Positions 51,344-59,555 of a DNA stretch of 64,000 nucleotides are shown here, piece by piece. A program made the translations under genes and the position numbers. Location: contig CAWGSA010000002.1 in NCBI GenBank assembly GCA_963825175.1, positions 1,736,001-1,800,000 of the forward strand, in the 5' to 3' direction. The notes under the pieces were generated by a model. It saw only the letters and a list, made by a program, of their open reading frames with translations, did no database searches and was not told the DNA's origin. The stretch is from DATFTF01 sp963825175. GTDB taxonomy: Bacteria; Acidobacteriota; Thermoanaerobaculia; UBA5066; Gp7-AA6. Within the stretch, counting starts at the first letter, position 1, and every line of letters begins with the position of its first letter.

Positions 51344-53776
51344 TCACTCCGACCTCAAGGCCTCGGTTGGATCGATCCGCGTGGCGCGCAGGGCCGGCAG
51401 GAAGGTCGCCGCGAGCATCGCGGCGAGCAGGAGCAGAGAGACGCCGACGAGGCTGATCGGGTCTCCCGGCGAGACGCCGAAGAGGAGGCTGCCGAGCAGC
51501 CGCGTGGCCGCCGCGGCCAGGAGGAGCCCCGCGGGCACGCCCACCGCGGCCACCCGCGCGCCTTCGCGCAGGAAGAGCGCGAGCACGTCGGATCGCCGCG
51601 CGCCCATGGCCACGCGGATGCCGATCTCGCGGCGGCGCTCGGCCGCGGCGCAGGCGGCCACGCCGTAGGTGCCGACCGCGGCGAGAAGGAGGGCCAGCAC
51701 GGCGAACGCTGCCAGCAGCGTGAGGACGAACCGCCGGCTGCGCAGAGACTCGGACACGTTTCGCGAGAGGGACCCGACCGCTTCGACCGGGAGCTCGGGA
51801 TCGAGCGCTCGGACCTCGCGCCGCAGCGCCGGGGCCAGGCGGGCCGGGTCGCCCTCGGTCCGCAGGAGGATGCCCATTTCCGACCAGGGCCGCTGCTCGG
51901 CGGGAACGTAGATGTCGCCGGTGGGCGGCTCGATCGGGCTCTCTTCGCGCACGTCCCTGGCGATGCCGACGATCGTTCTCGGTCCGATCCCTTTGCGGTC
52001 GCCGATGACGATCTGCTTGCCGATTGGATCCTGGCCGGGGAAGGCGCGTCGGGCCGCCGTCTCGTTCAGGATCGCGACCAGGGGCGCGCCCGCGTCGTCG
52101 CGAGGCGTGAAGGGGCGCCCGCGGCGCACCGCGATGCCACAAGCCCGGAAAAAATCGCCGCCCACGACGCGATAGGCGAAGGACATCTCTTCGCCCTCGC
52201 GCACCGGATGCTCGGGGATCCGCACGGAGTAGATCTGCCAGAGCCCGCCGGCCATCGGAAGCACGCTGGACGTGGCCGCCGCCGTCACGCCGGGCAACCC
52301 TCCGAGGCGGCGCAGGAGCTCGCGATAAAACCCGGCGGTCCGTTCGTCTCCCTGGTACCTGGCCGAGTCCGGAAGGGAGATCTGCGCGGTCAGCACGCCC
52401 TCGGGCCGGAACCCCGGATCGACCCGCAGCGCCGCGCCCAGGCTCCTCATGAGGAGCGCCGCCCCGGCCAGGAGGAGCAGCGTCGCGGCGAGCTCCGCGG
52501 CGAGAAGGGCCCGCCGGGCGGCCGCGGTCCTGCGGCTGGCCGAGACGCGCGTCGACGATTCCCGCAGGGCTTCCTGGTCGCGGGCGTTGACGGCGCGCAG
52601 GGCGGGCCAGAGTCCGGCCGCCAGGGCGGTGAGGAGCGAGACGCCCACAGTAAAGAGGAGAGCGCGGGCGTCGATCCCGGCCTCGGCGGCCCGCGGAAGA
52701 CTGTCGCCTCCGAGCGCGATCAGGACCCTGCTGCACTGGGCCGCGATGGCCACGCCCGCGGCGCCTCCCGCGGCGCCGAGCCAGAGGCTCTCGGCGAGGA
52801 GCTGGCGCACCAGCCGTCCCCGTCCCGCCCCGAGCGCGACGCGGATCGCCAGCTCTCCCCTGCGCGCGAATCCGCGGGCGAGCAGGAGGCTCGCGACGTT
52901 GGCGCAGGCGACCAGCAGAACAAAGGCCACCGCCCCCAGCAGGAGCAACAGGGGGCGGCGGGCTTTTCCGGCGATGGCCCGGTCCAGAGGGACCAGCTCG
53001 ACGGACCACCCCGCGTTCTTGGCGGGGTAGGCCGCGGCCAGTTGCGCGGCGATCGTCCTGAGATCCGCCTGCGCCCCCTCGAGCGGCGTTCCCGGACGCC
53101 GGCGCGCGACCACGCTGATCCAATGCGCTCCCCGGTTCTCCATGGCCCGCGCGTCGAGAACCAGAGGGAGCCAGAAGGCCGCGTCGGCGTCGGGGAATCG
53201 GAACCCGCGCGGCATCACGCCGATCACCGCGGGGCGCGCCTCGTCCAATCGAATCGTCCGCCCCACGACAGACGGATCGCCGCCGAACCGCCGCTGCCAC
53301 AGCTCCCAGGACAGGACGACCGCGGGGCTCCGGCCCGGCTTCTCGTCCTCGGCGTCGAAGGTCCGGCCGTGGAGGGGCGCCACGCCGAGCAGGGGAAAAA
53401 GGGCCGGCGAGACCTCATAGCCGTTGACGCGCTCGGGCTCCGCGCCCTCGAGGAGAATGGCGGAGGCCGACGTGTAGCCGGCCATGCCCTGGAGCGTGTG
53501 GTTCTGCGCCCGCCAGTCCGCGAAGTTCGGAGGCGAGGACGAGAACCGCGGAAAGCCTTTGGCGAGATTCGAATCCCAGACGCGCACGAGCTCTTCCGGA
53601 CGGGCGTAGGGAAGGGGGCGGAAGAGCGCGGCGTCGACGACCGAGAAGACGGCGGTGTTGATCCCGATGCCGAGCGCGAGCGTTGCGACGGCCACGAGCG
53701 CGAAGGCGGGCGTCCGCAGCAGCGTGCGCAGCGCGTACCGGAGGTCCTGGATCAGAGAGCGGATGGGCTCATTCAT
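51344..53776 (-). CDS. ADOP-type ABC permease 10 (first full-length in transcription order)
   Basis: An 810-residue permease starting MNEPIRSLIQDLRYALRTLL at ATG 53776; the start overlaps the stop of the preceding ghost permease by a few bases. FtsX core LLVACANVASLLLARGFA, second-unit start ARRALLAAELAATLLLLAG, C-terminus ALRATRIDPTEALRSE. It is the first complete permease after the adaptor, the ATPase and two ghosts. Confidence 0.9.
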   Translation of the reverse strand: MNEPIRSLIQDLRYALRTLLRTPAFALVAVATLALGIGINTAVFSVVDAALFRPLPYARPEELVRVWDSNLAKGFPRFSSSPPNFADWRAQNHTLQGMAGYTSASAILLEGAEPERVNGYEVSPALFPLLGVAPLHGRTFDAEDEKPGRSPAVVLSWELWQRRFGGDPSVVGRTIRLDEARPAVIGVMPRGFRFPDADAAFWLPLVLDARAMENRGAHWISVVARRRPGTPLEGAQADLRTIAAQLAAAYPAKNAGWSVELVPLDRAIAGKARRPLLLLLGAVAFVLLVACANVASLLLARGFARRGELAIRVALGAGRGRLVRQLLAESLWLGAAGGAAGVAIAAQCSRVLIALGGDSLPRAAEAGIDARALLFTVGVSLLTALAAGLWPALRAVNARDQEALRESSTRVSASRRTAAARRALLAAELAATLLLLAGAALLMRSLGAALRVDPGFRPEGVLTAQISLPDSARYQGDERTAGFYRELLRRLGGLPGVTAAATSSVLPMAGGLWQIYSVRIPEHPVREGEEMSFAYRVVGGDFFRACGIAVRRGRPFTPRDDAGAPLVAILNETAARRAFPGQDPIGKQIVIGDRKGIGPRTIVGIARDVREESPIEPPTGDIYVPAEQRPWSEMGILLRTEGDPARLAPALRREVRALDPELPVEAVGSLSRNVSESLRSRRFVLTLLAAFAVLALLLAAVGTYGVAACAAAERRREIGIRVAMGARRSDVLALFLREGARVAAVGVPAGLLLAAAATRLLGSLLFGVSPGDPISLVGVSLLLLAAMLAATFLPALRATRIDPTEALRSE

Positions 53777-54051
53777 TGCGCAGGCCCTCCATCGGATCGA
53801 TCCGCGCGGCGCGGTAGGCCGGAACGAGGCAGGCGGCCAGGGAGACCGCCGCCCGCAGGAGGCCCACCGCGGCGAGGGTCGCCGGATCGGACGCGCCCAC
53901 GCCGTACAGCAGGCTCGTCAGGACGCGGCGCAGAACGAGGGCCGCCAGAAGGCCGAGCGAGAACAAGGACCGTGGCCAGGCTGAATCCGGGACTCTTGAC
54001 GAGGGTGCGGGCGGCGTAGCGCAGGTCCGCGCGCAGGGAGCTCAATCGCAT
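53769..54051 (-). pseudogene. Ghost ADOP permease: N-terminal 30 residues joined out of frame to the last 60 residues
   Basis: ATG 54051 opens MRLSSLRADLRYAARTLVKS, followed by PGFSLATVLVL, a normal ADOP N-terminus entering TM1. A frame change near 53966 then leads into SLGLLAALVLRRVLTSLLYG and on to AACLVPAYRAARIDPMEGLR, the last membrane segment and conserved C-terminus of an ADOP. Around 700 residues of the middle are absent. The stop overlaps the start of permease 10, the spacing of a functional operon. Confidence 0.85.
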
Positions 54052-54117
54052 CTCAGGGCCTCGATGGGGTCGATGCGCGCCGCGCGGCGGCGCGGATGTC
54101 CTGCAAGGGGGGCTCAC
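54042..54117 (-). pseudogene. Ghost ADOP permease: extreme ends only
   Basis: From GTG 54117 the sequence encodes, with a frame change, the start-proximal motif LQDIR and then AARIDPIEALRCD ending at 54042, i.e. the ADOP N-terminal signature followed directly by its C-terminal one. At 76 bases it is two short of the 78-base ghost at 45331-45408. A C6 run lies near the start. It lies 18 bases after the ATPase stop and overlaps the next ghost. Confidence 0.65.
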
Positions 54118-54135
54118 GTCGTCACCCGATGCGGC

Positions 54136-54894
54136 CTAAAGCAGACCGGCTTCCTTCAGCTCCTTCTCCGACTCCGCGCGCTCGGGCCCGCGCTCGTCCT
54201 CGACCACGCGGCCGTCGAAGAGGTGGATGGTGCGTTCGGCGTGGCGCGCGAACCGCGGATCATGGGTGACCATGCAGATCGTCGCGCCGCCCCGGTGCAG
54301 GTCCTGGAGCAGGGTCATGACCGCCTCGCCGTTGACGGAGTCGAGATTTCCGGTGGGCTCGTCGGCGAGGAGGATCAGGGGCTGCCCGCCGATGGCCCGG
54401 GCCACCGCGACGCGCTGCTGCTGGCCGCCGGAGAGCTGGGAGGGAAAGTGCTTCATGCGGTGGGCCATGCCGACTTTCTCGAGCGACTCCTGCACGCGCT
54501 TCTTGCGCTCGGAGCCGGGCATGCCGCGGTACGTCAGGGGCAGCTCGACGTTCTCGTACACGGAGAGATCGCCGATCAGGTTGAAGCTCTGAAAAATGAA
54601 TCCGATCTCCCGGTTGCGGATGCGGGCCCGCTCGGAGAGCGTCAGGCTCTCCGCCGGCTTGTCGTTCAACCAGTAGCGGCCCGCGCTCGGCGTGTCCAGC
54701 AGCCCCAGGATCGAGAGCAGCGTCGACTTGCCGCACCCCGAGGGGCCGGCGATCGAGACGTATTCCCCGTTGCGGATGTCCAGATGAATCCCGGAGAGCG
54801 CGTGGGTCTCGACTTCGTCGGTGTAGAAAACCTTGGTGACGCCGTCGAGGCGGATGACCGGGTGATGACCATTGGAACTTCCGTTGCTGCTCAT
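54136..54894 (-). CDS. ABC transporter ATP-binding protein (MacB/LolD-like), adaptor-linked
   Basis: A 252-residue ATPase starting MSSNGSSNGHHPVIRLDG at ATG 54894. Walker A GPSGCGKS, Q-loop FIFQSFNLIG, signature LSGGQQQRVAVARA, Walker B LILLADEPTGN and switch histidine in MVTHDPRFARHAE are intact. It belongs to the MacB subfamily that powers tripartite efflux or mechanotransmission. It follows the adaptor gene by 15 bases. With the adaptor and an ADOP permease it would make a MacAB-like complex; the permeases next to it are ghosts, so the working partner is probably permease 10 or others downstream. Confidence 0.94.
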   Translation of the reverse strand: MSSNGSSNGHHPVIRLDGVTKVFYTDEVETHALSGIHLDIRNGEYVSIAGPSGCGKSTLLSILGLLDTPSAGRYWLNDKPAESLTLSERARIRNREIGFIFQSFNLIGDLSVYENVELPLTYRGMPGSERKKRVQESLEKVGMAHRMKHFPSQLSGGQQQRVAVARAIGGQPLILLADEPTGNLDSVNGEAVMTLLQDLHRGGATICMVTHDPRFARHAERTIHLFDGRVVEDERGPERAESEKELKEAGLL

Positions 54895-54909
54895 CCTCGC
54901 TCCTTATCC

Positions 54910-56169
54910 TTACTTCAGCCTCACGCGATCGAACGCGTCGGATCCGCTCATGTCAGACAGGATCACCTGGTCTCCCGGCTTCAGGCCGTCGAGGATCTGG
55001 ACCGTGTTGACGGAACTTTTGCCCAGGCGCACCTTCACGCGCACGGCTTCGTCGCCGCCCGCCGCCAGCTTGAAGAGCGTGATGGGGCCGTCTTCCTGAC
55101 CGAAGGCCGGGCGGCCGACGTAGACGACGTCGGGAAGATTCTCGAGCTCGATCGTTCCGTCCACGGAGAGATCCGGCCGCGCGCCTTTGGGGAGCTTGCC
55201 GTCGAGAGCGACGTCGACCGTGACGGTGCCGCCCTGGGACGACGGATCGATCCGGGACACGTGACCTTCCACCACGCCGTTGCGGGTATCGATGGAGGCC
55301 TTCTCGCCCGGCACGACGTCGCGGACCTGGGTCTCGGCAATCTTCAACTGCGCCTTCAGCTTGTCCGGCTGGACGACCTTGGCCAGAGAGGTGCCCGGCG
55401 TCACCCGCTGGCCCGGCTGCAGCGGCACTTCCTGCAGGACTCCATGGATCCCTGCCCGGACGTGCAGCCCGTCCATCTGCGAGCGCTTCAACTGCGACAG
55501 CGCGCGCAGCTGCTCGACCCGGGCTTCCTGCGCCGCGATCTGCGCCTGCGCCGACTCGCCGTAGACGGCCAGCCGCTTCTTCTCGATTTCGTTGCGGGTG
55601 GCCAGCTCCTCGGCACGGACCTTGGAAAGCTTGAGCGTCAATTCCGCGAGAAGGCCCTGCTTGAAGAGGTCCTCGTTGGTCTGGGCCTGCAGCTGTGCCT
55701 GATGGAAGTCGGATTCGACCGTAGCCGCGGCGGCCTGCTGGTCGAGAAGATCCTTCTGCAGGCGCACCCGGGTGTTCGTCATCTCGGCCTGAGCCGCCTT
55801 CAACTGCCATTCGGCGTCGAGCGCGTCGCGCTGGAGCTCCGGATTGGACATCTCCAGGAGAACCGTGTTCGGCTCGACCGGGGAGCCTGGCTGCACGAGG
55901 ATGCGCTCGACCCGCGCGTCGGTCGCTGCGGAGAGCTGGAGAATGCCTTCGGCTTCCACCACCAGCGATCCGGGTCCCCGCACTTGACGAACCATCGGCC
56001 CGCGCCGCACGGTGTCGATCCAGAGCGGCGCGCGATCGACCGTGGGCGCGGCGGGCTTCAGACGTGAGAGCCCGAGTGTAATCAGGAGCACCGCCCCCGC
56101 GCTCGCGGCAGCGAAGAGGATGCGCTTGCGGCGCTTCTTCTGGGCGAAGTCTTCTCGAACGATGTCCAT
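54910..56169 (-). CDS. Periplasmic adaptor (membrane fusion) protein, HlyD/MacA type
   Basis: A 419-residue protein from ATG 56169 (MDIVREDFAQKKRRKRI). It has one membrane anchor (about residues 19-36) after a basic cytoplasmic tail, then barrel-sandwich halves (RGPGSLVVEAEG with VERILVQPGSPV, and GIHGVLQEVPLQPGQRVTPG), a long alpha-hairpin of roughly 130 residues rich in Q, A, E and K, and a beta-barrel/membrane-proximal region ending IQ-like LKPGDQVILSDM. Known adaptors of this type bridge an inner-membrane MacB-like permease to an outer-membrane channel; no TolC-like gene is present in this window. A sigma-54-like element lies 19 bases upstream. Confidence 0.92.
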   Translation of the reverse strand: MDIVREDFAQKKRRKRILFAAASAGAVLLITLGLSRLKPAAPTVDRAPLWIDTVRRGPMVRQVRGPGSLVVEAEGILQLSAATDARVERILVQPGSPVEPNTVLLEMSNPELQRDALDAEWQLKAAQAEMTNTRVRLQKDLLDQQAAAATVESDFHQAQLQAQTNEDLFKQGLLAELTLKLSKVRAEELATRNEIEKKRLAVYGESAQAQIAAQEARVEQLRALSQLKRSQMDGLHVRAGIHGVLQEVPLQPGQRVTPGTSLAKVVQPDKLKAQLKIAETQVRDVVPGEKASIDTRNGVVEGHVSRIDPSSQGGTVTVDVALDGKLPKGARPDLSVDGTIELENLPDVVYVGRPAFGQEDGPITLFKLAAGGDEAVRVKVRLGKSSVNTVQILDGLKPGDQVILSDMSGSDAFDRVRLK

Positions 56170-56187
56170 GTTCTCGTTGCTCACCAG

Positions 56188-56203
56188 TACGAGAAGCGTG
56201 CCA
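56188..56203 (-). promoter_or_regulatory. Sigma-54-like promoter element before the adaptor gene
   Basis: On the - strand TGGCACGCTTCTCGTA matches the -24/-12 consensus (TGGCACG, four bases, TTGCW) with the -24 part perfect and the -12 part TCGTA. Transcription would begin near 56177, just before the ATG at 56169. The cluster itself encodes a sigma-54 activator, which gives the match some weight. Confidence 0.45.
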
Positions 56204-56284
56204 CGCTCGAATGTGTCCAACCTTCTGATTCCAAAGGGCGGCGCCTTATCCTGCCGGCCGGTCATGATCGATTGCGGGATCAAT

Positions 56285-56302
56285 CTGTCCGGATTCGGAC
56301 AG
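56285..56302. terminator. Hairpin between the HGV-repeat gene and the adaptor gene
   Basis: CTGTCCG-GATT-CGGACAG, a 7-bp perfect stem with a 4-base loop, in the 171-base gap that is the widest inside this block. It may separate the blaI transcript from an adaptor-led transcript. There is no clear U-run, so it could be an attenuator instead. Confidence 0.4.
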
Positions 56303-56340
56303 GCGAATCCTAAGAACAGGCCGCCGCCGCTCGCGCCGGC

Positions 56341-57459
56341 CTAGCGCCCGTGGATGCGCATGTCGACGAGGTCGTCCACGGTCACGTCCGGATCGCGCTG
56401 CTTCATCCGCTTGGCGAAATCGATCGAGACGCCATGGATGCGCATGGCCACCAGCCCGTCCACCGGAACTCCGCGGTAGCCGAGGCCCTGAAGATCGCGG
56501 ACGAAATCGGTCGAGACGCCGTGAATGCGCATGGCCACGAGATCGTCGGAGGAAACCCGCGCGTACCCCAGGGCTTTGAGATCCCGGACAAAGTCGGGGG
56601 AGACGCCGTGGATGCGCATGGCCACGAGCTCATCGGCGGACAGATGCTCGTAGCCGAGGCCCTGGAAGCCCCGCACGAACTCCGGCGTCGCGCCATGAAT
56701 GCGCAGCGCCACGAGATCCTCGGAGGACAGCCGGTCGTAGCCGAGCGATTTCATTTCGCGGATGAACTCGGGGCTGGCGCCGTGGATGCGCAGCGCGACG
56801 AGATCGTCCGGAGAGAGGCGTTGGTAGCCGAGCGCCTGCAGATCCCGGATGAACTCGGGGCTGGCGCCGTGGATGCGCATGGCCACGAGATCGTCGACCG
56901 GCAGCTTCTCGTAGCCGAGCGTCCGGAGCTGGCGGATGAATTCGGGACCGGCGCCGTGGATCGCCATCGCAATCAGGTCGTCCATCGGAACTCTCTGGTA
57001 ACCGAGCTCGCGCAGGTCCGCCAGGAAGCGTCGTCCGACGTCGTGCAGGGCCATCGTGGACTGTTGGTCGGCCGTCGGTGTGGAGTATCCGAGACCCTTC
57101 AGGAAGGCGGCAAACTCGGGATCGGGCGTGAACTGAAAATGCCCGGAGCCTCCCGACCGATCCAGATGCCCTTCGAACAGGAACCGCCCCGCGTCGCGGA
57201 CGAGATCGAACCGGGCGGGAGTCTGGGCGGAAGCCGATGGCCGGGCCAGCCCCGTGAAGGCCTCCGCGGGATAGGTCGAGGAGTTGCTCCAGTTCCCGCG
57301 GGACGAAGTGCGCCGCAGGGTCAGCTGCACGCGCGCCGGATCGTCGCGGTCGAAGTCGATCATCCATCGACCTTCCAGAGACGGACGGTCCTGGCCCGAG
57401 CTCGGCGGATAGGCGGCCAACGCGACCAGAAGCAACGTCGCCAGGAAAGCTCGGTTCAT
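56341..57459 (-). CDS. Secreted HGV-repeat protein
   Basis: A 372-residue protein with a signal peptide (MNRAFLATLLLVALAAYPPS) from ATG 57459 after GGAGTGAGG. Residues 24-125 form a beta-rich domain of a kind often placed before such repeats (LEGRWMIDFDRDDPARVQL, FDLVRDAGRFLFEG). Residues of about 132-372 are tandem repeats of 29 residues with consensus LVAMRIHGxSPEFIRDLxx-LGY-x-LS-DD: one degenerate, seven clear and a short cap (LVDMRIHGR). The same repeat forms the C-terminus of the M56 peptidase encoded just upstream, so the two proteins may bind each other or the same ligand in the periplasm. The function is unknown. Confidence 0.8.
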   Translation of the reverse strand: MNRAFLATLLLVALAAYPPSSGQDRPSLEGRWMIDFDRDDPARVQLTLRRTSSRGNWSNSSTYPAEAFTGLARPSASAQTPARFDLVRDAGRFLFEGHLDRSGGSGHFQFTPDPEFAAFLKGLGYSTPTADQQSTMALHDVGRRFLADLRELGYQRVPMDDLIAMAIHGAGPEFIRQLRTLGYEKLPVDDLVAMRIHGASPEFIRDLQALGYQRLSPDDLVALRIHGASPEFIREMKSLGYDRLSSEDLVALRIHGATPEFVRGFQGLGYEHLSADELVAMRIHGVSPDFVRDLKALGYARVSSDDLVAMRIHGVSTDFVRDLQGLGYRGVPVDGLVAMRIHGVSIDFAKRMKQRDPDVTVDDLVDMRIHGR

Positions 57460-57464
57460 GGTCC

Positions 57465-59555
57465 TCACTCCTTTTCCCAATTGCGGTGCTCGATGAGCTC
57501 GTCGACGGAGAGGCGCTTTCCGGAAGCCGCGTTCGCCTTGCGTATGAAAGGCGCTGTGACGCCGCGGTTGCGCAGGGACAGAAGGTCGTCGATCGTGAGC
57601 CCGGTGTATCCGAGGTCTTGGATCGACTTGACGAACTCCGGCGTCACGCCGTGGTTTCGCAGAGACGTCGCCTCCTCGGCCGAGAGAGCGGAGTAGCCGA
57701 GGCCCTGGATCGACCGCACGAACTCGGGCGTTACGCCGTGGTTTCGCAGGGAGACCAGGACGTCGAGGCTGGTCGGTGCCAGGCCGACTTCCCGCATCCC
57801 GCGGACGTAGTCGACGGAAACCCCGTGGTCGCGCGCCGTTCGGAGCTCGTCGACCGGGGGCTTGACGAAACCCAGTCGCACGAGCTCCCGGGCGACGGCC
57901 GGGTCCACGCCGTGGTTGCGCATTTCGATCGCCGTGCCGACGGACAGCGCGGGATAGCCGGCTTCCCGGAACTGCCGGAGATAGTCGGCCGAGACCCCGT
58001 GGATGCGCAGCGCCTCGATGTCGTCGGAGGAGGCCTTCGGGAGTGAGGAGAACATTTCTCGGACATAGGCGGGCGTGACGCCGTGGATGCGCAGGCTGAC
58101 GCACTCGTCCAGCGACAGTCTTCTTCCGAAGAGCTCGTTGATCTCCCTGATGTAAGCGGCGTCGACCCCGTGGATGCGCAGCGAGACCAGCGTGTCGGCG
58201 GAAGCGCTCTGGTAGCCCTGCTCCTGAATTCCTCGCACGAATTCCGGCGTCACGCCGTGCATGCGGAACTCCTCGAGACGCTCTGACGGCAGAGCCGCCG
58301 GTGCTTTTTCCTCCGGGTCCGCGGTCTGGTCGGAGTCGGGCGGCGCGGTCTTCGGCTCGGAGCTGCCTCGGGTCGGGACCCTGGATGTCCGCCGCGAGGG
58401 TCTCGAGCCGGCCGAGGCGGCCGGCGGGGACGCTGAAGAGAGAACCGCCGCCGCGTGCGGGGTGGAGGCGGAGAGGTTGGAAACGGAGAGCAGCTCCTGC
58501 GCTCCGTCCGGATCCCCGCCCGGCAGGGCGATCCGGCCGCCGGCCCCGACGATCACGACCAGTGCCAGGATCCCGATGACCGAAGCGCCGACACGCGACG
58601 AAAGGCTCGGGCCTCTTCCGTTGGGGAGAAGCCGCAGAACCCGGGCGGAGAGGGTTCCGCCGTCCGCGGCGACCGCGAACGGAATCGGCATCGATCGAAC
58701 CTCTTCCAGGCGGAGAAGCGCTCGGGCGTAGCGGCGAACGTCTCCCGTCGCGACCACGGCGATGTCATCGCAGCAATGCTCTCTCTCCGACCGGATCGTC
58801 CGCCCGATCCACCAGACGGCCGGGTGGTAGAAAAGAAGCGTCTCGGCCAGGCTCTGCGCGAGGTTCACCAGGTAGTCATGGCGCCGGATGTGCGCCAGCT
58901 CATGCGCGAGCATGGCTTCGATCTCATCGACGGAGAATCCGGAGAGAGACGTGAGGGGCATGAGGATCACGGGCCGAAAGAGGCCCAGGGCCGTCGGGAC
59001 CCGCACGGCGGCGGAAAGAACGATCTTGACGGAACGGGAAACCCGGACCCGCCGCGCCACCCCTTCGAGGCTGCGGACCAGAGTCTCTGGCGGCTCCACG
59101 AGCCAGCGCCGGCGCAGATGCTCGATGGCCGCCCAGCCGATGAGGAAACGCAGAGAGAGCAGACAGACCCCTGCGATCCATACGAGGAACAGCCAGGGCT
59201 CGACGGTGTCTTTGGCTCGGCGCAGCAGCTCGAGGGCGGCCGGGTCGGCCATGACGGTGGACGGGGCGGCATGGGCGCCGGCGGCGCGGGGAGCGTTCGA
59301 GGTCACGCGGGCGCCGGAGGTCGCTGGCCGGGGCATGGCGGGCGTCGTCGAAAAAGTGGCGATCGGCAAGACGAGCATGAGCAGCAGAGCGCCGCAGCCG
59401 ACCGCGTAACGAGCCTGCGCCTTCGATCGCGGAAGGATCGATCGGACCGCCGCGTAGAGGAGGGCGACCAGGGCCCCTTGCCACAGGAACTGAACCAGCG
59501 TCGCGGCCAACCGGTGGAAGACGGGTTGGGCCGACAGCACTGTTGTCGGATTCAT
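57465..59555 (-). CDS. M56/BlaR1-type membrane metallopeptidase with C-terminal HGV repeats
   Basis: A 696-residue inner-membrane protein starting MNPTTVLSAQPVFH at ATG 59555, overlapping the blaI stop by four bases. Transmembrane helices are near residues 13-35, 50-70, 119-142 and 323-340. The zinc peptidase site is HELAH (218-222) with a glutamate at E259 in EREHCCDD, as in BlaR1/MecR1. A proline/serine-rich linker (about 341-425) leads to nine tandem 29-residue repeats (427-687; MHGVTPEFVRGIQEQGY, LRIHGVDAAYIREI and so on) where BlaR1 has its penicillin-binding sensor. In known systems a signal activates the protease, which leads to cleavage of BlaI; here the HGV array probably replaces the sensor. 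Confidence 0.9.
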   Translation of the reverse strand: MNPTTVLSAQPVFHRLAATLVQFLWQGALVALLYAAVRSILPRSKAQARYAVGCGALLLMLVLPIATFSTTPAMPRPATSGARVTSNAPRAAGAHAAPSTVMADPAALELLRRAKDTVEPWLFLVWIAGVCLLSLRFLIGWAAIEHLRRRWLVEPPETLVRSLEGVARRVRVSRSVKIVLSAAVRVPTALGLFRPVILMPLTSLSGFSVDEIEAMLAHELAHIRRHDYLVNLAQSLAETLLFYHPAVWWIGRTIRSEREHCCDDIAVVATGDVRRYARALLRLEEVRSMPIPFAVAADGGTLSARVLRLLPNGRGPSLSSRVGASVIGILALVVIVGAGGRIALPGGDPDGAQELLSVSNLSASTPHAAAVLSSASPPAASAGSRPSRRTSRVPTRGSSEPKTAPPDSDQTADPEEKAPAALPSERLEEFRMHGVTPEFVRGIQEQGYQSASADTLVSLRIHGVDAAYIREINELFGRRLSLDECVSLRIHGVTPAYVREMFSSLPKASSDDIEALRIHGVSADYLRQFREAGYPALSVGTAIEMRNHGVDPAVARELVRLGFVKPPVDELRTARDHGVSVDYVRGMREVGLAPTSLDVLVSLRNHGVTPEFVRSIQGLGYSALSAEEATSLRNHGVTPEFVKSIQDLGYTGLTIDDLLSLRNRGVTAPFIRKANAASGKRLSVDELIEHRNWEKE

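Noticed and set aside
47991..56169. Interpretation as a lone MacAB-TolC drug-efflux operon
   Set aside because: The permeases lack fused ATPase domains, are internally duplicated and number ten, and no TolC-like outer-membrane channel is encoded in the window, so the ADOP-type description fits better.
56341..59555. An 87-bp periodicity that could suggest a CRISPR-like or satellite repeat
   Set aside because: The period is exactly 29 codons, units are divergent at the DNA level, there are no unique spacers between identical repeats, and two genes with good starts and signal or membrane segments account for it.
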